Source of the DNA: Cellulomonas hominis
Lineage (GTDB): Bacteria; Actinomycetota; Actinomycetes; Actinomycetales; Cellulomonadaceae
DNA length: 34,529 nt
Direction: 5' to 3'
Assembly: GCF_005239125.1 (NCBI RefSeq)
Contig: NZ_SZYE01000019.1
Coordinates: 1 to 34,529 of the forward strand
Shown piece after piece: positions 10,339 through 17,924 of the stretch. A program made the position numbers and the translations under genes. Positions within the stretch are counted from its first letter, which is position 1, and every line of letters begins with the position of its first letter. Under the pieces are notes generated by a model. The model saw nothing but the letters and a program-made list of their open reading frames with translations. It made no database searches and was not told the origin of the DNA.

Positions 10339-11277
10339 TCACGCGGCCGGGGGGACCACCACGACCTTGCCGTGCACCCGCCCGGCGTCGGCCTCGGCGT
10401 GCAGCGCCGGCAGGTCGGCCAGCGGCACCCGCCGGGCGATGTCGACGTGCAGGTCACCGGCGTCGACCAGGGCGACCAGCCGCGCCAGCACGTCGGCGTC
10501 GGGGTGCAGGTAGACCGTCACGGCCCGGACGCCGCGCGCCGGGTCGTCCGGGGTCGGCACCCGGGGGGTGGTGGAGACGACGACGCCGCCGTCGCGCACC
10601 CGGCCGGCCAGCGCGGCGAACTCCTCGGGGGTGATCGGCGCCAGGTTGAGCAGGACGTCGACGGGCTCGGTGACGGCGTCGAGCAGCGACGTGGTGGTGC
10701 GGTCGACCACCTCGTCCGCGCCCGCGGCCCGGACCGCCGCGCTGCTCCGGGGGCTCGCGGTGGCGACGACGTGCGCGCCGGCGCGGTGGGCGAGCTGGAC
10801 GGCGTAGCCGCCCACCGGACCGCCGGCGCCGTTGACCAGCACCCGCTGCCCGGCCGCGAGACCGCCGGCCTCGAACAGCGCCTGCCAGGCGGTGAGCGCG
10901 ACGGACGGCAGCCCGGCGGCGTCGGCGAGCGGGATGCGGGTGGGCGCCGGCACCAGCGACTCCGCCGGCGCGATCACGTGCTCCGCCGCCGAGCCGGCCG
11001 CGGCCATCGGCAGGAACCCGACGACCTCGTCGCCCGCCGCGAGGCCGGTGACGCCCTCGCCGAGCGCGTCGACCGTGCCCGACACGTCGTAGCCCGGCGT
11101 GTGCGGGAGCGTGATCGGGATGGGCAGGAACCCGCCGCGCATGCCGCCGTCCGCCGGGTTGTACGCCGAGCCGGCGACCCGGACCCGCACCTCGCCCGCA
11201 CCGGGCTCCGGCAGCTCGACGTCCTCGTAGCGCAGGACGTCGGCGCCGCCGGTCTGGTGGAACCGCACTGCCTTCAT
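10339..11277 (-). CDS. Zinc-less medium-chain alcohol dehydrogenase / NADPH:quinone oxidoreductase-like protein
   Basis: A 312-aa MDR-superfamily oxidoreductase. The N-terminal GroES-like fold contains AGSAYNPADGGMRGG and PHTPGYDVSGTV. The nucleotide-binding motif is VNGAGGPVGGYAVQLA in the middle. No catalytic zinc cysteines are visible, so it belongs with quinone reductases/enoyl reductase-like enzymes, probably using NADPH to reduce quinones or reactive enones. The ATG start follows a GAGGAG ribosome site. The upstream region carries three related GCTTCGAA-type palindromes, suggesting tight repression by a regulator that is not encoded next to it. The exact substrate is unknown. Confidence 0.9.
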   Translation of the reverse strand: MKAVRFHQTGGADVLRYEDVELPEPGAGEVRVRVAGSAYNPADGGMRGGFLPIPITLPHTPGYDVSGTVDALGEGVTGLAAGDEVVGFLPMAAAGSAAEHVIAPAESLVPAPTRIPLADAAGLPSVALTAWQALFEAGGLAAGQRVLVNGAGGPVGGYAVQLAHRAGAHVVATASPRSSAAVRAAGADEVVDRTTTSLLDAVTEPVDVLLNLAPITPEEFAALAGRVRDGGVVVSTTPRVPTPDDPARGVRAVTVYLHPDADVLARLVALVDAGDLHVDIARRVPLADLPALHAEADAGRVHGKVVVVPPAA

Positions 11278-11301
11278 GGTGACTCCTCGGTCGACCTCTG
11301 T

Positions 11302-11373
11302 GCTTCGGATTCGAAGCGATGTCGACGACGCTACGCGTGCTTCGAACCAGAAGCAAGTGGTGCGACTTCGAAG
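11302..11373. promoter_or_regulatory. Repeated GCTTCG/CGAAGC operators upstream of the oxidoreductase
   Basis: Three related palindromes: GCTTCGGATTCGAAGC (11302-11317), GCTTCGAACCAGAAGC (11339-11354) and CTTCGAAG (11366-11373). Centre-to-centre distances are 37 and 23 bp. They lie 25-96 nt upstream of the oxidoreductase start, where a repressor would block transcription. The neighbouring GntR gene has its own, different palindrome, so the binding protein is probably encoded elsewhere. Confidence 0.65.
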
Positions 11374-11409
11374 GGTTGCGATGGCGGTCTTGCGCGGTCC
11401 GGCGGCTCT

Positions 11410-11437
11410 GTGGTTCATTAGTGGAGTAACGAACCAC
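11410..11437 (+). promoter_or_regulatory. YtrA/GntR-type operator before the ABC cassette
   Basis: An imperfect 28-bp inverted repeat: GTGGTTC (11410-11416) pairs with GAACCAC (11431-11437), with an inner TTA/TAA pair. It lies 37 nt before the GntR start. GTTCATTAGT...GAAC-type sites are typical of autoregulating YtrA-subfamily repressors. Confidence 0.65.
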
Positions 11438-11474
11438 CGAACCACGGCAACCGCTGCGCGAGAGGAGGCCGACC

Positions 11475-11882
11475 GTGTTCGACGGCCGCGACCCGATCTA
11501 CGTGCAGATCGCCGACCAGATCCGCCAGGACGTCCTCCGCGGCGACCTCCAGCCCGAGGAGCAGGTGATGAGCACGACGCAGTACGCCACCACCTTCCGC
11601 ATCAACCCGGCCACGGCCGCCAAGGCGTTCGCCCGGCTGGTCGACGACGGCATCCTCTACAAGCGCCGCGGCGTCGGGATGTTCGTCGCCCCCGGTGCCC
11701 CCGACCGCCTGCGCGCCGAGGGCCGCGAGACGTTCTTCGCCGAGTCCGTCGACACCGTCGCGGACCGCGCGCTCGCGCTCGGCATCCCGATCGAGGACGT
11801 GGTGGCGCGGCTGCGGGCCCACGCCGCGCGCGCCGGTGGCGCCGGTGCCGCGGGCGCCGACCGGGACGGGGCGGCGTCGTGA
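11475..11882 (+). CDS. GntR-family regulator, YtrA subfamily
   Basis: A 135-aa repressor. The winged helix-turn-helix spans about residues 8-72 (PIYVQIADQIRQDVLRGDL, then TTFRINPATAAKAFARLVDDG). Only a short dimerising tail follows, which defines the YtrA subfamily and excludes a ligand domain of FadR or HutC type. The start GTG is preceded by GAGAGGAGG. The stop overlaps the ATPase start (GTGA), so it is the first gene of the ABC operon and probably represses it through the palindrome at 11410-11437. YtrA-type operons often respond to cell-envelope antibiotics; that link is by family, not shown here. Confidence 0.93.
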   Translation: MFDGRDPIYVQIADQIRQDVLRGDLQPEEQVMSTTQYATTFRINPATAAKAFARLVDDGILYKRRGVGMFVAPGAPDRLRAEGRETFFAESVDTVADRALALGIPIEDVVARLRAHAARAGGAGAAGADRDGAAS

Positions 11883-12790
11883 CCGGCCCGCTCGGCCTCG
11901 AGGCGCGCGGCCTCACCGTGCGGTACGGCCGGAAGACCGCCCTCGACGCCGTCGACCTGCACATCCCCGCCGGGTCGATCACCGGGCTGCTCGGCCGCAA
12001 CGGCTCCGGCAAGACCACCCTCGCGTCCGTGGCGGCCGCGTTCCGCCGCCCGAGCAGCGGCCGGCTGCTGGTCGGCGGCGAGGACCCGTGGGAGAACGCC
12101 GACCTGCTGCCCCGGGTCCTGCTGGTCCGCGAGTCCGGCGACGTGCTGGACACCGAGTCGCTGCGGACCAACCTGCAGTTCACCGAGGAGTGCCGGCCGG
12201 GCTTCTCCCGGGAGGTCGCCGAGCGGCTGATGGACACCTTCGGGCTCGACCCGGGTGCCAAGCCGCAGAAGCTGTCCCGCGGCCAGCGGTCGGCGTTCGG
12301 GATCGTGCAGGGCATCGCGTCCCGCGCCGACCTGACGATCCTCGACGAGGTGCACCTCGGGCTCGACGCCCCGTCCCGGTACGCGTTCTACGACGCGCTG
12401 CTCGCCGACTACGTCGAGCACCCGCGGACCATCGTGCTGTCCAGCCACCTCATCGGCGAGGTCGAGCGGCTGCTGGAGCACGTCGTCGTCCTCGACCGGG
12501 GGCGGGTGCTGCTCGCCCAGGAGGCGGACGCGCTCACGGCCCGCGGCATCGCCGTGACGGGGCCGGCGCGCGAGGTCGAGCGGTTCGTCGTCGGGCGCAC
12601 GGTGCTCGGCCGCCAGCAGCTCGGCGGCACCGCGCAGGCCACCGTGCTGGCCACGCTGTCCGACGGCGAGGCCGCCGACGCCCGCGCCGCGGGGCTCGAG
12701 ATCGGCCCCGTCCCGCTGCAGGACCTGTTCGTCCACCTGACCGAGGACGGCGCCGCCGACGCGGCCGCCGAGATGGGGAGGGCCCGATGA
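11879..12790 (+). CDS. ABC transporter ATP-binding protein (YtrB-like)
   Basis: A 303-aa cytoplasmic ATPase. Motifs in order: Walker A GRNGSGKTT, a signature LSRGQRSAFG in place of the usual LSGGQ, Walker B LTILDEVHLGLDA with the catalytic Glu retained, and the switch His in SSHL. A C-terminal extension of about 90 residues follows the ATPase core. Translational overlaps on both sides (GTGA before, ATGA after) tie it to the GntR regulator and to the following membrane protein. It probably energises an exporter or an envelope-stress ABC system. Substrate unknown. Confidence 0.93.
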   Translation: MTGPLGLEARGLTVRYGRKTALDAVDLHIPAGSITGLLGRNGSGKTTLASVAAAFRRPSSGRLLVGGEDPWENADLLPRVLLVRESGDVLDTESLRTNLQFTEECRPGFSREVAERLMDTFGLDPGAKPQKLSRGQRSAFGIVQGIASRADLTILDEVHLGLDAPSRYAFYDALLADYVEHPRTIVLSSHLIGEVERLLEHVVVLDRGRVLLAQEADALTARGIAVTGPAREVERFVVGRTVLGRQQLGGTAQATVLATLSDGEAADARAAGLEIGPVPLQDLFVHLTEDGAADAAAEMGRAR

Positions 12791-13566
12791 GCGCCGACGT
12801 CGCGCGCAGCCGCCCGCTGTTCCCGGCACGCCCGGTCCGGCGGACGTCGCCCGCGCTGCGCACCGCCCGGGACCTGCTGGTCTGGTTCGTGCAGATGGGC
12901 CTCGTCTACTGGGCCATCGTCCTGGTGGCCGTCGTCGCGGTGCCGTTCGTCGTCGACCGGTTCGGCGAGGTCGGGGTGTCCATCGTCTGGTTCGCGCGGC
13001 AGAGCGGCGTCTGGTTCCCGTTCTCGGTGCTGATCGGCGTCGCCGCGACCTACCCGGCGGTGCACGTCGCGAGCGGGATGACGCGGCGGGCCTACGTGCG
13101 CGGCGCGCTGCTCGCCGCGGTGGTGCTCGGGACCGCGTTCGCGCTGGTGATGACGCTGCTGCTCGAGGCCGAGCGCGCCTGGTACGGCGCGATGGGCTGG
13201 GGCTGGCGGCTGCAGGACGGCTGGTTCGCCCCCGACGAGGGCTTCGGCACGGTGCTGCTGGCCTACGTGGCGACCTTCGTGGTCGCGAACCTCAGCGGGA
13301 TGCTGGTCGGCACCGTCTACGGCGCCGCGGGCGGCTGGTGGGGGACGCTCAGCCTGCCGCTCACCGTCGGGCCGGTCTTCGTCGTGATCGCGCTCGTCGA
13401 CGCCGGCACCCGCTGGCTCCCGTTCGACGACCTGCTCGGGGCCGCCCGCGCCGCGCAGCTCGCCCCGCTCGCCGTGGCGGTGGTCGCGGCCGTCCTGGCG
13501 GTGGCCCTCGCCGTCGCCTTCCACCTGATCGCCGTCCGCCGGCCCGTGGCCCCGCGCCGCGGCTGA
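12787..13566 (+). CDS. ABC transporter-associated membrane protein
   Basis: A 259-aa protein with about six hydrophobic segments (for example VYWAIVLVAVVAVPFVV near the N-terminus, and a long Ala/Val helix near the C-terminus ending in a basic tail). No named domain is recognisable beyond its position: it starts within the ATPase stop codon (ATGA) and is therefore the probable permease partner. A VASGMTRRAY motif in the second loop is also seen in permeases of similar GntR-linked transporters. Function as a pore is inferred from context. Confidence 0.82.
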   Translation: MSADVARSRPLFPARPVRRTSPALRTARDLLVWFVQMGLVYWAIVLVAVVAVPFVVDRFGEVGVSIVWFARQSGVWFPFSVLIGVAATYPAVHVASGMTRRAYVRGALLAAVVLGTAFALVMTLLLEAERAWYGAMGWGWRLQDGWFAPDEGFGTVLLAYVATFVVANLSGMLVGTVYGAAGGWWGTLSLPLTVGPVFVVIALVDAGTRWLPFDDLLGAARAAQLAPLAVAVVAAVLAVALAVAFHLIAVRRPVAPRRG

Positions 13567-13654
13567 CCCCGGCCGACCCGACGCGCCCCGCGGCGCGCCG
13601 CACCCCCCCGGCACGATCCGCCCCACCCGCAGCACGCGAGGAGGAGATCCCGCC

Positions 13655-14656
13655 ATGCCCGGAGACGAGCCCGTGATCCACGCGGAGCACCTGCACAAGC
13701 GGTACGGCCGCACCGTCGCCGTCGCCGACGTCGGACTGACCGTCCACCGCGGCGAGATCGTCGGCGTGCTGGGCCGCAACGGCGCCGGCAAGACCACGAC
13801 GGTCGAGATGATCGGCGGCCTGCGCGAGCCGGACGGCGGCACGGTCCGCGTGCTCGGCCTCGACCCGGCCGGACCCGCCGCCGACCGCGCCGCCCTGCGC
13901 GAGCGGGTCGGCCTCCAGCTGCAGGAGTCGGCGCTGCCGCTGCGGATCACCGTCCGCGAGGCCGTCGAGGAGTACGCCTGCTTCTACGACGACCCCGCGG
14001 ACCCCGACGAGCTGCTGCGCGAGCTCGGCCTCGCCGACAAGGCAGGCAGCCAGTTCCGGGCCCTGTCCGGTGGCCAGAAGCAGCGGCTGTCCATCGCGCT
14101 GGCCCTGGTCGGCAACCCGGAGATCGCGATCCTGGACGAGCTCACCACCGGCCTCGACCCGCAGGCGCGCCGGGACACCTGGGACGTGGTCGAGCGCGTC
14201 CGCCGCCGCGGCGTGACCATCGTGCTGGTCACGCACTTCATGGAGGAGGCGGAGCGGCTCTGCGACCGCGTCGTGCTCGTGGACGCCGGGCGGGTGGTGG
14301 CCGAGGGCACGCCCGCCGAGGTGGCCGCGCTGGTCGGCGCCGACCAGACGCTCGCCTTCCGGCCGTCCGCCCCCGTCGACCCCGGGGTGCTGGGGTCGCT
14401 CGGGTCCGTCGGCGCGGTCGAGGTCGCGCCCGACGGGGGCGTCCTCGTCCGGGGCACCGGGAACGTCGTGCAGGACGTCATGGTCGCGCTCGCGGGCGCG
14501 GGCGTGCGGCCCGACGGGCTGCGGGTCCACCGCAGCACCCTGGAGGACGCGTTCGTGCGGCTGACCGGTGCGCCGGGGGCGGCCGACGCGCCCGGTGCGC
14601 CCGACGCCGGGGCGCGCCCCGGCACCCCGTCCGCGACCGACCGCGTGGAGGCCTGA
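13655..14656 (+). CDS. ABC transporter ATP-binding protein (drug-export type, CcmA/NatA-like)
   Basis: A 333-aa ATPase. Walker A is GRNGAGKTTT, the signature is LSGGQKQRL, Walker B is IAILDELTTGLDP, and the switch His is in THFMEEAERL. This is the DrrA/NatA layout, with an accessory C-terminal domain that ends in an Ala/Pro/Gly-rich tail. The start has GAGGAGGAG upstream. It is 88 nt after the previous transporter and may share its transcript. It pairs with the ABC-2 permease just downstream to form an exporter, probably of a drug or lipid. Substrate unknown. Confidence 0.94.
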   Translation: MPGDEPVIHAEHLHKRYGRTVAVADVGLTVHRGEIVGVLGRNGAGKTTTVEMIGGLREPDGGTVRVLGLDPAGPAADRAALRERVGLQLQESALPLRITVREAVEEYACFYDDPADPDELLRELGLADKAGSQFRALSGGQKQRLSIALALVGNPEIAILDELTTGLDPQARRDTWDVVERVRRRGVTIVLVTHFMEEAERLCDRVVLVDAGRVVAEGTPAEVAALVGADQTLAFRPSAPVDPGVLGSLGSVGAVEVAPDGGVLVRGTGNVVQDVMVALAGAGVRPDGLRVHRSTLEDAFVRLTGAPGAADAPGAPDAGARPGTPSATDRVEA

Positions 14657-14657
14657 G

Positions 14658-15428
14658 ATGTCCGCGACCAGCCCCCGGGTGCTCGCCCGGGTCACCGCCG
14701 TCGAGGGGCGGCTCGCGCTGCGCGAGCCGTCGAACGTGTTCTTCGCCGTCCTGTTCCCGGCCGTCCTGCTGGCGGTCCTCGGCCTCGCGATGCCGTGGGG
14801 GTCGACGCCGTACAGCGAGGACGACCCGCTGCTCGCGCAGATCAACGGCATCACCGGGTACACCCCGGTCGTGCTCACGCTCGCGGTCGGCACCGTGGCG
14901 CTGTCGGTCTACCCGATCACGATCGCCACCTACCGCGGCACGGGCGTGCTGCGGCGGCTGTCCACGACCCCGCTGCCGCCGTCGCGGCTCCTCGTCGCCC
15001 AGGTGCTGGTGAACGTCGCGGCGCTGCTGGTGGCGGCGGTGCTGGCGCTCGCCGTCGGGATGCTCGTGGTGGACGTCAGCGCGCCGGAGCGGCCGGGGGT
15101 GGTGCTGGCCGCGTTCCTGCTGGCGGCGACGTCGACGTTCGGCGTGGGCTCGCTGATCGCCGCGCGGGCGCCGACGGCGGGGGCCGCGACCGGCATCGGC
15201 ATGACGGCGTACTTCGTCTCGCTGTTCTTCGCCGGGGTGTGGCTGCCGCTGCCGATCATGCCCGAGGCGGTCCAGCAGGTCGCCGCGTGGACGCCGCTCG
15301 GGGCGGGCTCGCAGGCGATGCTCGACGGCTGGGTCGGGGCGGGGGTGCCCACGCGCGAGCTGCTGGTCATGGCCGGGTGGACGGTGCTGCTCGTCCCGCT
15401 GTCGGCGCGGCTGTTCCGGTGGCGGTGA
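14658..15428 (+). CDS. ABC-2 type permease
   Basis: A 256-aa membrane protein with about six transmembrane segments. The N-terminal cytoplasmic stretch ALREPSNVFFAVLFP precedes the first membrane helix, as in ABC-2 permeases, and the TYRGTGVLRRLSTTPLPPSRL loop is the typical coupling segment. The ATG is 1 nt after the ATPase stop, with GGAGGCCTGAG as ribosome site. It forms the membrane half of the exporter with the preceding ATPase. Confidence 0.93.
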   Translation: MSATSPRVLARVTAVEGRLALREPSNVFFAVLFPAVLLAVLGLAMPWGSTPYSEDDPLLAQINGITGYTPVVLTLAVGTVALSVYPITIATYRGTGVLRRLSTTPLPPSRLLVAQVLVNVAALLVAAVLALAVGMLVVDVSAPERPGVVLAAFLLAATSTFGVGSLIAARAPTAGAATGIGMTAYFVSLFFAGVWLPLPIMPEAVQQVAAWTPLGAGSQAMLDGWVGAGVPTRELLVMAGWTVLLVPLSARLFRWR

Positions 15429-15534
15429 GCGGGCGCGCCCGTCGTCGGCGCGACGCGTCCCTGGGAGCGTGCTGGGGATCACGTCGAGAACTGGTGCAGA
15501 TCTCAACCTTTCCCTGAAGTGCCGCCACCCGTCC

Positions 15535-15540
15535 GCCGAT
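15535..15540 (+). promoter_or_regulatory. Possible sigma-28/WhiG-type -10 (GCCGAT) before the GGDEF gene
   Basis: GCCGAT sits 9 nt before the ATG, matching the core of the GCCGATAA -10 element used by FliA/WhiG-type sigma factors. The best -35-like TGAA (15514-15517) is 17 nt away, not the usual 14-16, so this is weak. Only the -10 half is convincing. Confidence 0.25.
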
Positions 15541-15549
15541 GATCCCGGT

Positions 15550-16701
15550 ATGCCCCCGGTCGCGCCTGGACGTCGCGCGCACGGACGGACGCCCCCCGAG
15601 GCCCCCGTCGTCGTGCGCCTGCTGGCGCACGTCCCGCCGTGGGCCCGGGCCGGCGGCAACGCCGCGGCCGCCGGGCGGGTGCTGCTGCTGTTCGGCGGCA
15701 CGGTCGTCATCCTCGGGGCGCTGTGCCTCGGCGTCGACGGGCACGGTCTCACGGTGCTCGCCGGGACGTCGGCCGCGATGCTCGGCCTGGTCGGCCTGAG
15801 CCTGCGGGTGCGGTGGCGCCCCGACGGCTGGGGCAACCTCGCGTTCCCGCTGGCGCTGCTGCTCGCGCTCGGCGCGGTCGGGCTGATGACCACGGGCATC
15901 GCCGGCGCCTTCGTCGGGCTGATCCCGCTGTGCTTCGTGTACGCGGGCCTGTTCCACCCGGGTCGCGCGGCGTTGGTGCTGCTGCCCGCGGCCTCCGGTG
16001 CGTACGTCGCGATGGCGGCGACGCTGAACGGCAGCGCCGTGGTGCGGCTCGTGATCTACGCCGTCACCTGGTGGGGCACCGCCCAGGTGATCGCGCTCGC
16101 CACGGCCTACCAGCGGGACCTGCGCCGGCGGCTGCGCACCGACGCCCGGACGGACGCCCTGACCTCGCTCGGCAACCGCCGGGACCTCGACGAGCGGCTC
16201 GCGCGCGCGGTGCCCGGCGACTGCGTCGTCATCGCCGACCTCGACCACTTCAAGCGCGTCAACGACACCCGCGGGCACGCCGCCGGGGACCTGGTCCTGG
16301 AGCGGTTCGGGCACGTGCTCGCCGAGCACCTGCGGCGACGGGACTACGCGGCGCGGTACGGCGGCGAGGAGTTCGTGCTGATCCTGCCGCGCACCGAGCC
16401 GGTGCAGGCCGTGAACACCCTGCGGGCCCTGCGCGGGGAGTGGGCCGAGGAGGGCACCGGCGTGACGTTCTCCGCCGGGATCGCGGTCATCACGCCGGGC
16501 ACCCCGGCCGCCTCGGCGCTGGCCGCCGCCGACATCGCGCTGTACCGGGCCAAGCAGGCCGGCCGGGACAGGTTCCGGATCGCCACGGAGGCGCTCGCCG
16601 CGGCCCGGCGCCCGGCCGCGGTGGAGCGGCCGGGGCCGGGGGTGCGCGACCACTCGAGCGACCGGCCCGACGGCCGGCGGGACCAGCACGCCGGCTGCTG
16701 A
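15550..16701 (+). CDS. Membrane-bound GGDEF diguanylate cyclase
   Basis: A 383-aa protein. The first ~185 residues hold about six hydrophobic segments; the C-terminal half is a GGDEF domain starting at TDALTSLGNRRDLDERL (about residue 200). The active-site motif is GGEEF (271-275), so catalysis should be intact: two GTP to cyclic di-GMP. The RRRD tetrapeptide exactly five residues before it fits the inhibitory I-site (RxxD), implying product feedback. There is no EAL domain and no recognisable periplasmic sensor fold. The ATG is chosen because upstream in-frame residues look untranslated; its ribosome site is weak. It may have an unusual promoter. Confidence 0.9.
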   Translation: MPPVAPGRRAHGRTPPEAPVVVRLLAHVPPWARAGGNAAAAGRVLLLFGGTVVILGALCLGVDGHGLTVLAGTSAAMLGLVGLSLRVRWRPDGWGNLAFPLALLLALGAVGLMTTGIAGAFVGLIPLCFVYAGLFHPGRAALVLLPAASGAYVAMAATLNGSAVVRLVIYAVTWWGTAQVIALATAYQRDLRRRLRTDARTDALTSLGNRRDLDERLARAVPGDCVVIADLDHFKRVNDTRGHAAGDLVLERFGHVLAEHLRRRDYAARYGGEEFVLILPRTEPVQAVNTLRALRGEWAEEGTGVTFSAGIAVITPGTPAASALAAADIALYRAKQAGRDRFRIATEALAAARRPAAVERPGPGVRDHSSDRPDGRRDQHAGC

Positions 16702-16738
16702 CGAGGGGGCGCGGCGGCGGGCACGCCCCGGGACGCAC

Positions 16739-16774
16739 GACGAAGGCCCGGACCGAGCGGTCCGGGCCTTCGTC
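16739..16774. terminator. Strong hairpin between the GGDEF gene and tRNA-Pro
   Basis: A 17-bp perfect stem (16739-16755 with 16758-16774, core GAAGGCCCGGACCG) with almost no loop. It lies between two convergent units and probably terminates both. Confidence 0.8.
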
Positions 16775-16786
16775 ATCTCTCACCGG

Positions 16787-16860
16787 TCGGGGTGGCGGGA
16801 TTCGAACCCACGACCTCCTCGTCCCGAACGAGGCGCGCTACCAAGCTGCGCCACACCCCG
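16787..16860 (-). tRNA. tRNA-Pro (anticodon CGG)
   Basis: Seventy-four nt form a complete cloverleaf on the minus strand. The acceptor stem is CGGGGTG with CACCCCG plus discriminator A. The D arm is GCGC...GCGC, the anticodon stem CCTCG/CGAGG closes the loop TTCGGGA, and the T arm carries GGTTCGAATCC. The anticodon CGG (plus-strand 16824-16826) reads CCG, a major Pro codon in such a genome. The terminal CCA is not encoded. No duplicated 3' end suggesting an integrated element was seen nearby. Confidence 0.96.
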
Positions 16861-16873
16861 GTGAAGCCCGCCC

Positions 16874-16879
16874 AGCATA
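16874..16879 (-). promoter_or_regulatory. -10 box of tRNA-Pro
   Basis: TATGCT on the minus strand, 13 nt upstream of the mature tRNA 5' end, is a good -10 match. No clear -35 was found. Confidence 0.5.
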
Positions 16880-16946
16880 GCCGACGCGGGACGGTGGTCG
16901 TGAATCGAGCGACCGCCCCGGGGTGAAGTGTGAGCAGCGTCGCGTC

Positions 16947-17924
16947 TCAGGCCGCGACGAGCGTCAGCAGCGTCGCCTCCGGCCGGCACGCGAACCGCAC
17001 GGGGGCGTACGGGGAGGTGCCCAGCCCGCCGCACACGTGCAGCCAGGTCGAGTCGGCGCCGCCGCGCGCGTCCGGGCGGGGGCCCGGCCAGCCGTGCAGG
17101 CCCTTCGCCCGGTCCCGGGGCAGGTCGCAGTTGGTCACCAGCGCGCCGTAGCCCGGCACCGCGAGCTGGCCGCCGTGGGTGTGGCCGGCGAGCACCAGGT
17201 CCGCGCCGTCGTCGTGCATGGCGTCCAGCACGCGGCGGTAGGGGGCGTGCGTGACCCCGAGGTGCAGGTCGACGTCGCCGTGCCCCGTCCGCGCCACGCC
17301 CGCGTCGTCGACGACCGGCGCCGGGCGGACGTCGTCGGGGCCGCCGGCCGCGGGGAACCGGTCGCGGTCGAGGTGCGCGTCGTCCGTGCCGACCAGCGAG
17401 ATCCGCCGTCCGGCGACCTTCAGCTCGTCGCGGCGGTTGGTCAGGTCCACCCAGCCCGCGGACCGGAACCGGTTGCCGAGCTCGCGCCACGGCAGCTCGA
17501 CGGGCGGGCGCGGCGGCTGGGTGCGCGCGTCGGGGAGCAGGTACCGCGCCGGGTTCTTGGGCGACGGCGCGAAGAAGTCGTTCGACCCCCACACGAACGC
17601 GCCCGGCGTGGCCAGGTGCGGCTCCAGCGCGTGCAGCAGCGCCGGCATGGCGTCGAGGTGCGCCCAGTTGTCGCCGGTGTCCACGACCAGGTCGGGGCGG
17701 AGCGACGCGAGGTCGCGGACCCAGTCGACCTTGCGCTGCTGGCCCGGCGTGAGGTGCAGGTCGGAGAGGTGCAGGACGCGCAGCGGGTCCTGGCCGTGCG
17801 GGAGCACGGGGACGGTGACCTCGCGCAGCGCGTACCACCGGGACTCGACCAGCGTGCCCCAGGCGACCGCGGCGGCGCCGGCGAGCGCGGCACCGCCCAG
17901 GGCGCGGGCGACGGGGTGGGTCAT
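16947..17924 (-). CDS. Metallophosphoesterase (membrane-anchored)
   Basis: A 325-aa calcineurin-like phosphoesterase with an N-terminal hydrophobic helix (ALGGAALAGAAAVAWG). Metal-binding motifs are in order: LHLSDLHL, VDTGDN, GSNDFF (in place of the usual GNHD/E), VTHAPY and AGHTHGGQ. The ATG overlaps the stop of the penicillin-binding protein gene (ATGA), so the two are coupled. The same pair (ponA2 and Rv3683) occurs in Mycobacterium. Family members hydrolyse phosphomonoesters or lipid-linked pyrophosphates; a cell-envelope substrate is plausible from the neighbour but unproven. Confidence 0.92.
   Translation of the reverse strand: MTHPVARALGGAALAGAAAVAWGTLVESRWYALREVTVPVLPHGQDPLRVLHLSDLHLTPGQQRKVDWVRDLASLRPDLVVDTGDNWAHLDAMPALLHALEPHLATPGAFVWGSNDFFAPSPKNPARYLLPDARTQPPRPPVELPWRELGNRFRSAGWVDLTNRRDELKVAGRRISLVGTDDAHLDRDRFPAAGGPDDVRPAPVVDDAGVARTGHGDVDLHLGVTHAPYRRVLDAMHDDGADLVLAGHTHGGQLAVPGYGALVTNCDLPRDRAKGLHGWPGPRPDARGGADSTWLHVCGGLGTSPYAPVRFACRPEATLLTLVAA

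Noticed and set aside
15430-15444. GGGCGCGCCC palindrome as a terminator after the ABC-2 permease
   Set aside because: A loopless palindrome cannot form a useful hairpin and is expected by chance at this GC content.
16787-16860. tRNA-Pro as an attachment site of an integrated element
   Set aside because: No integrase and no repeat of the tRNA 3' end within the window.
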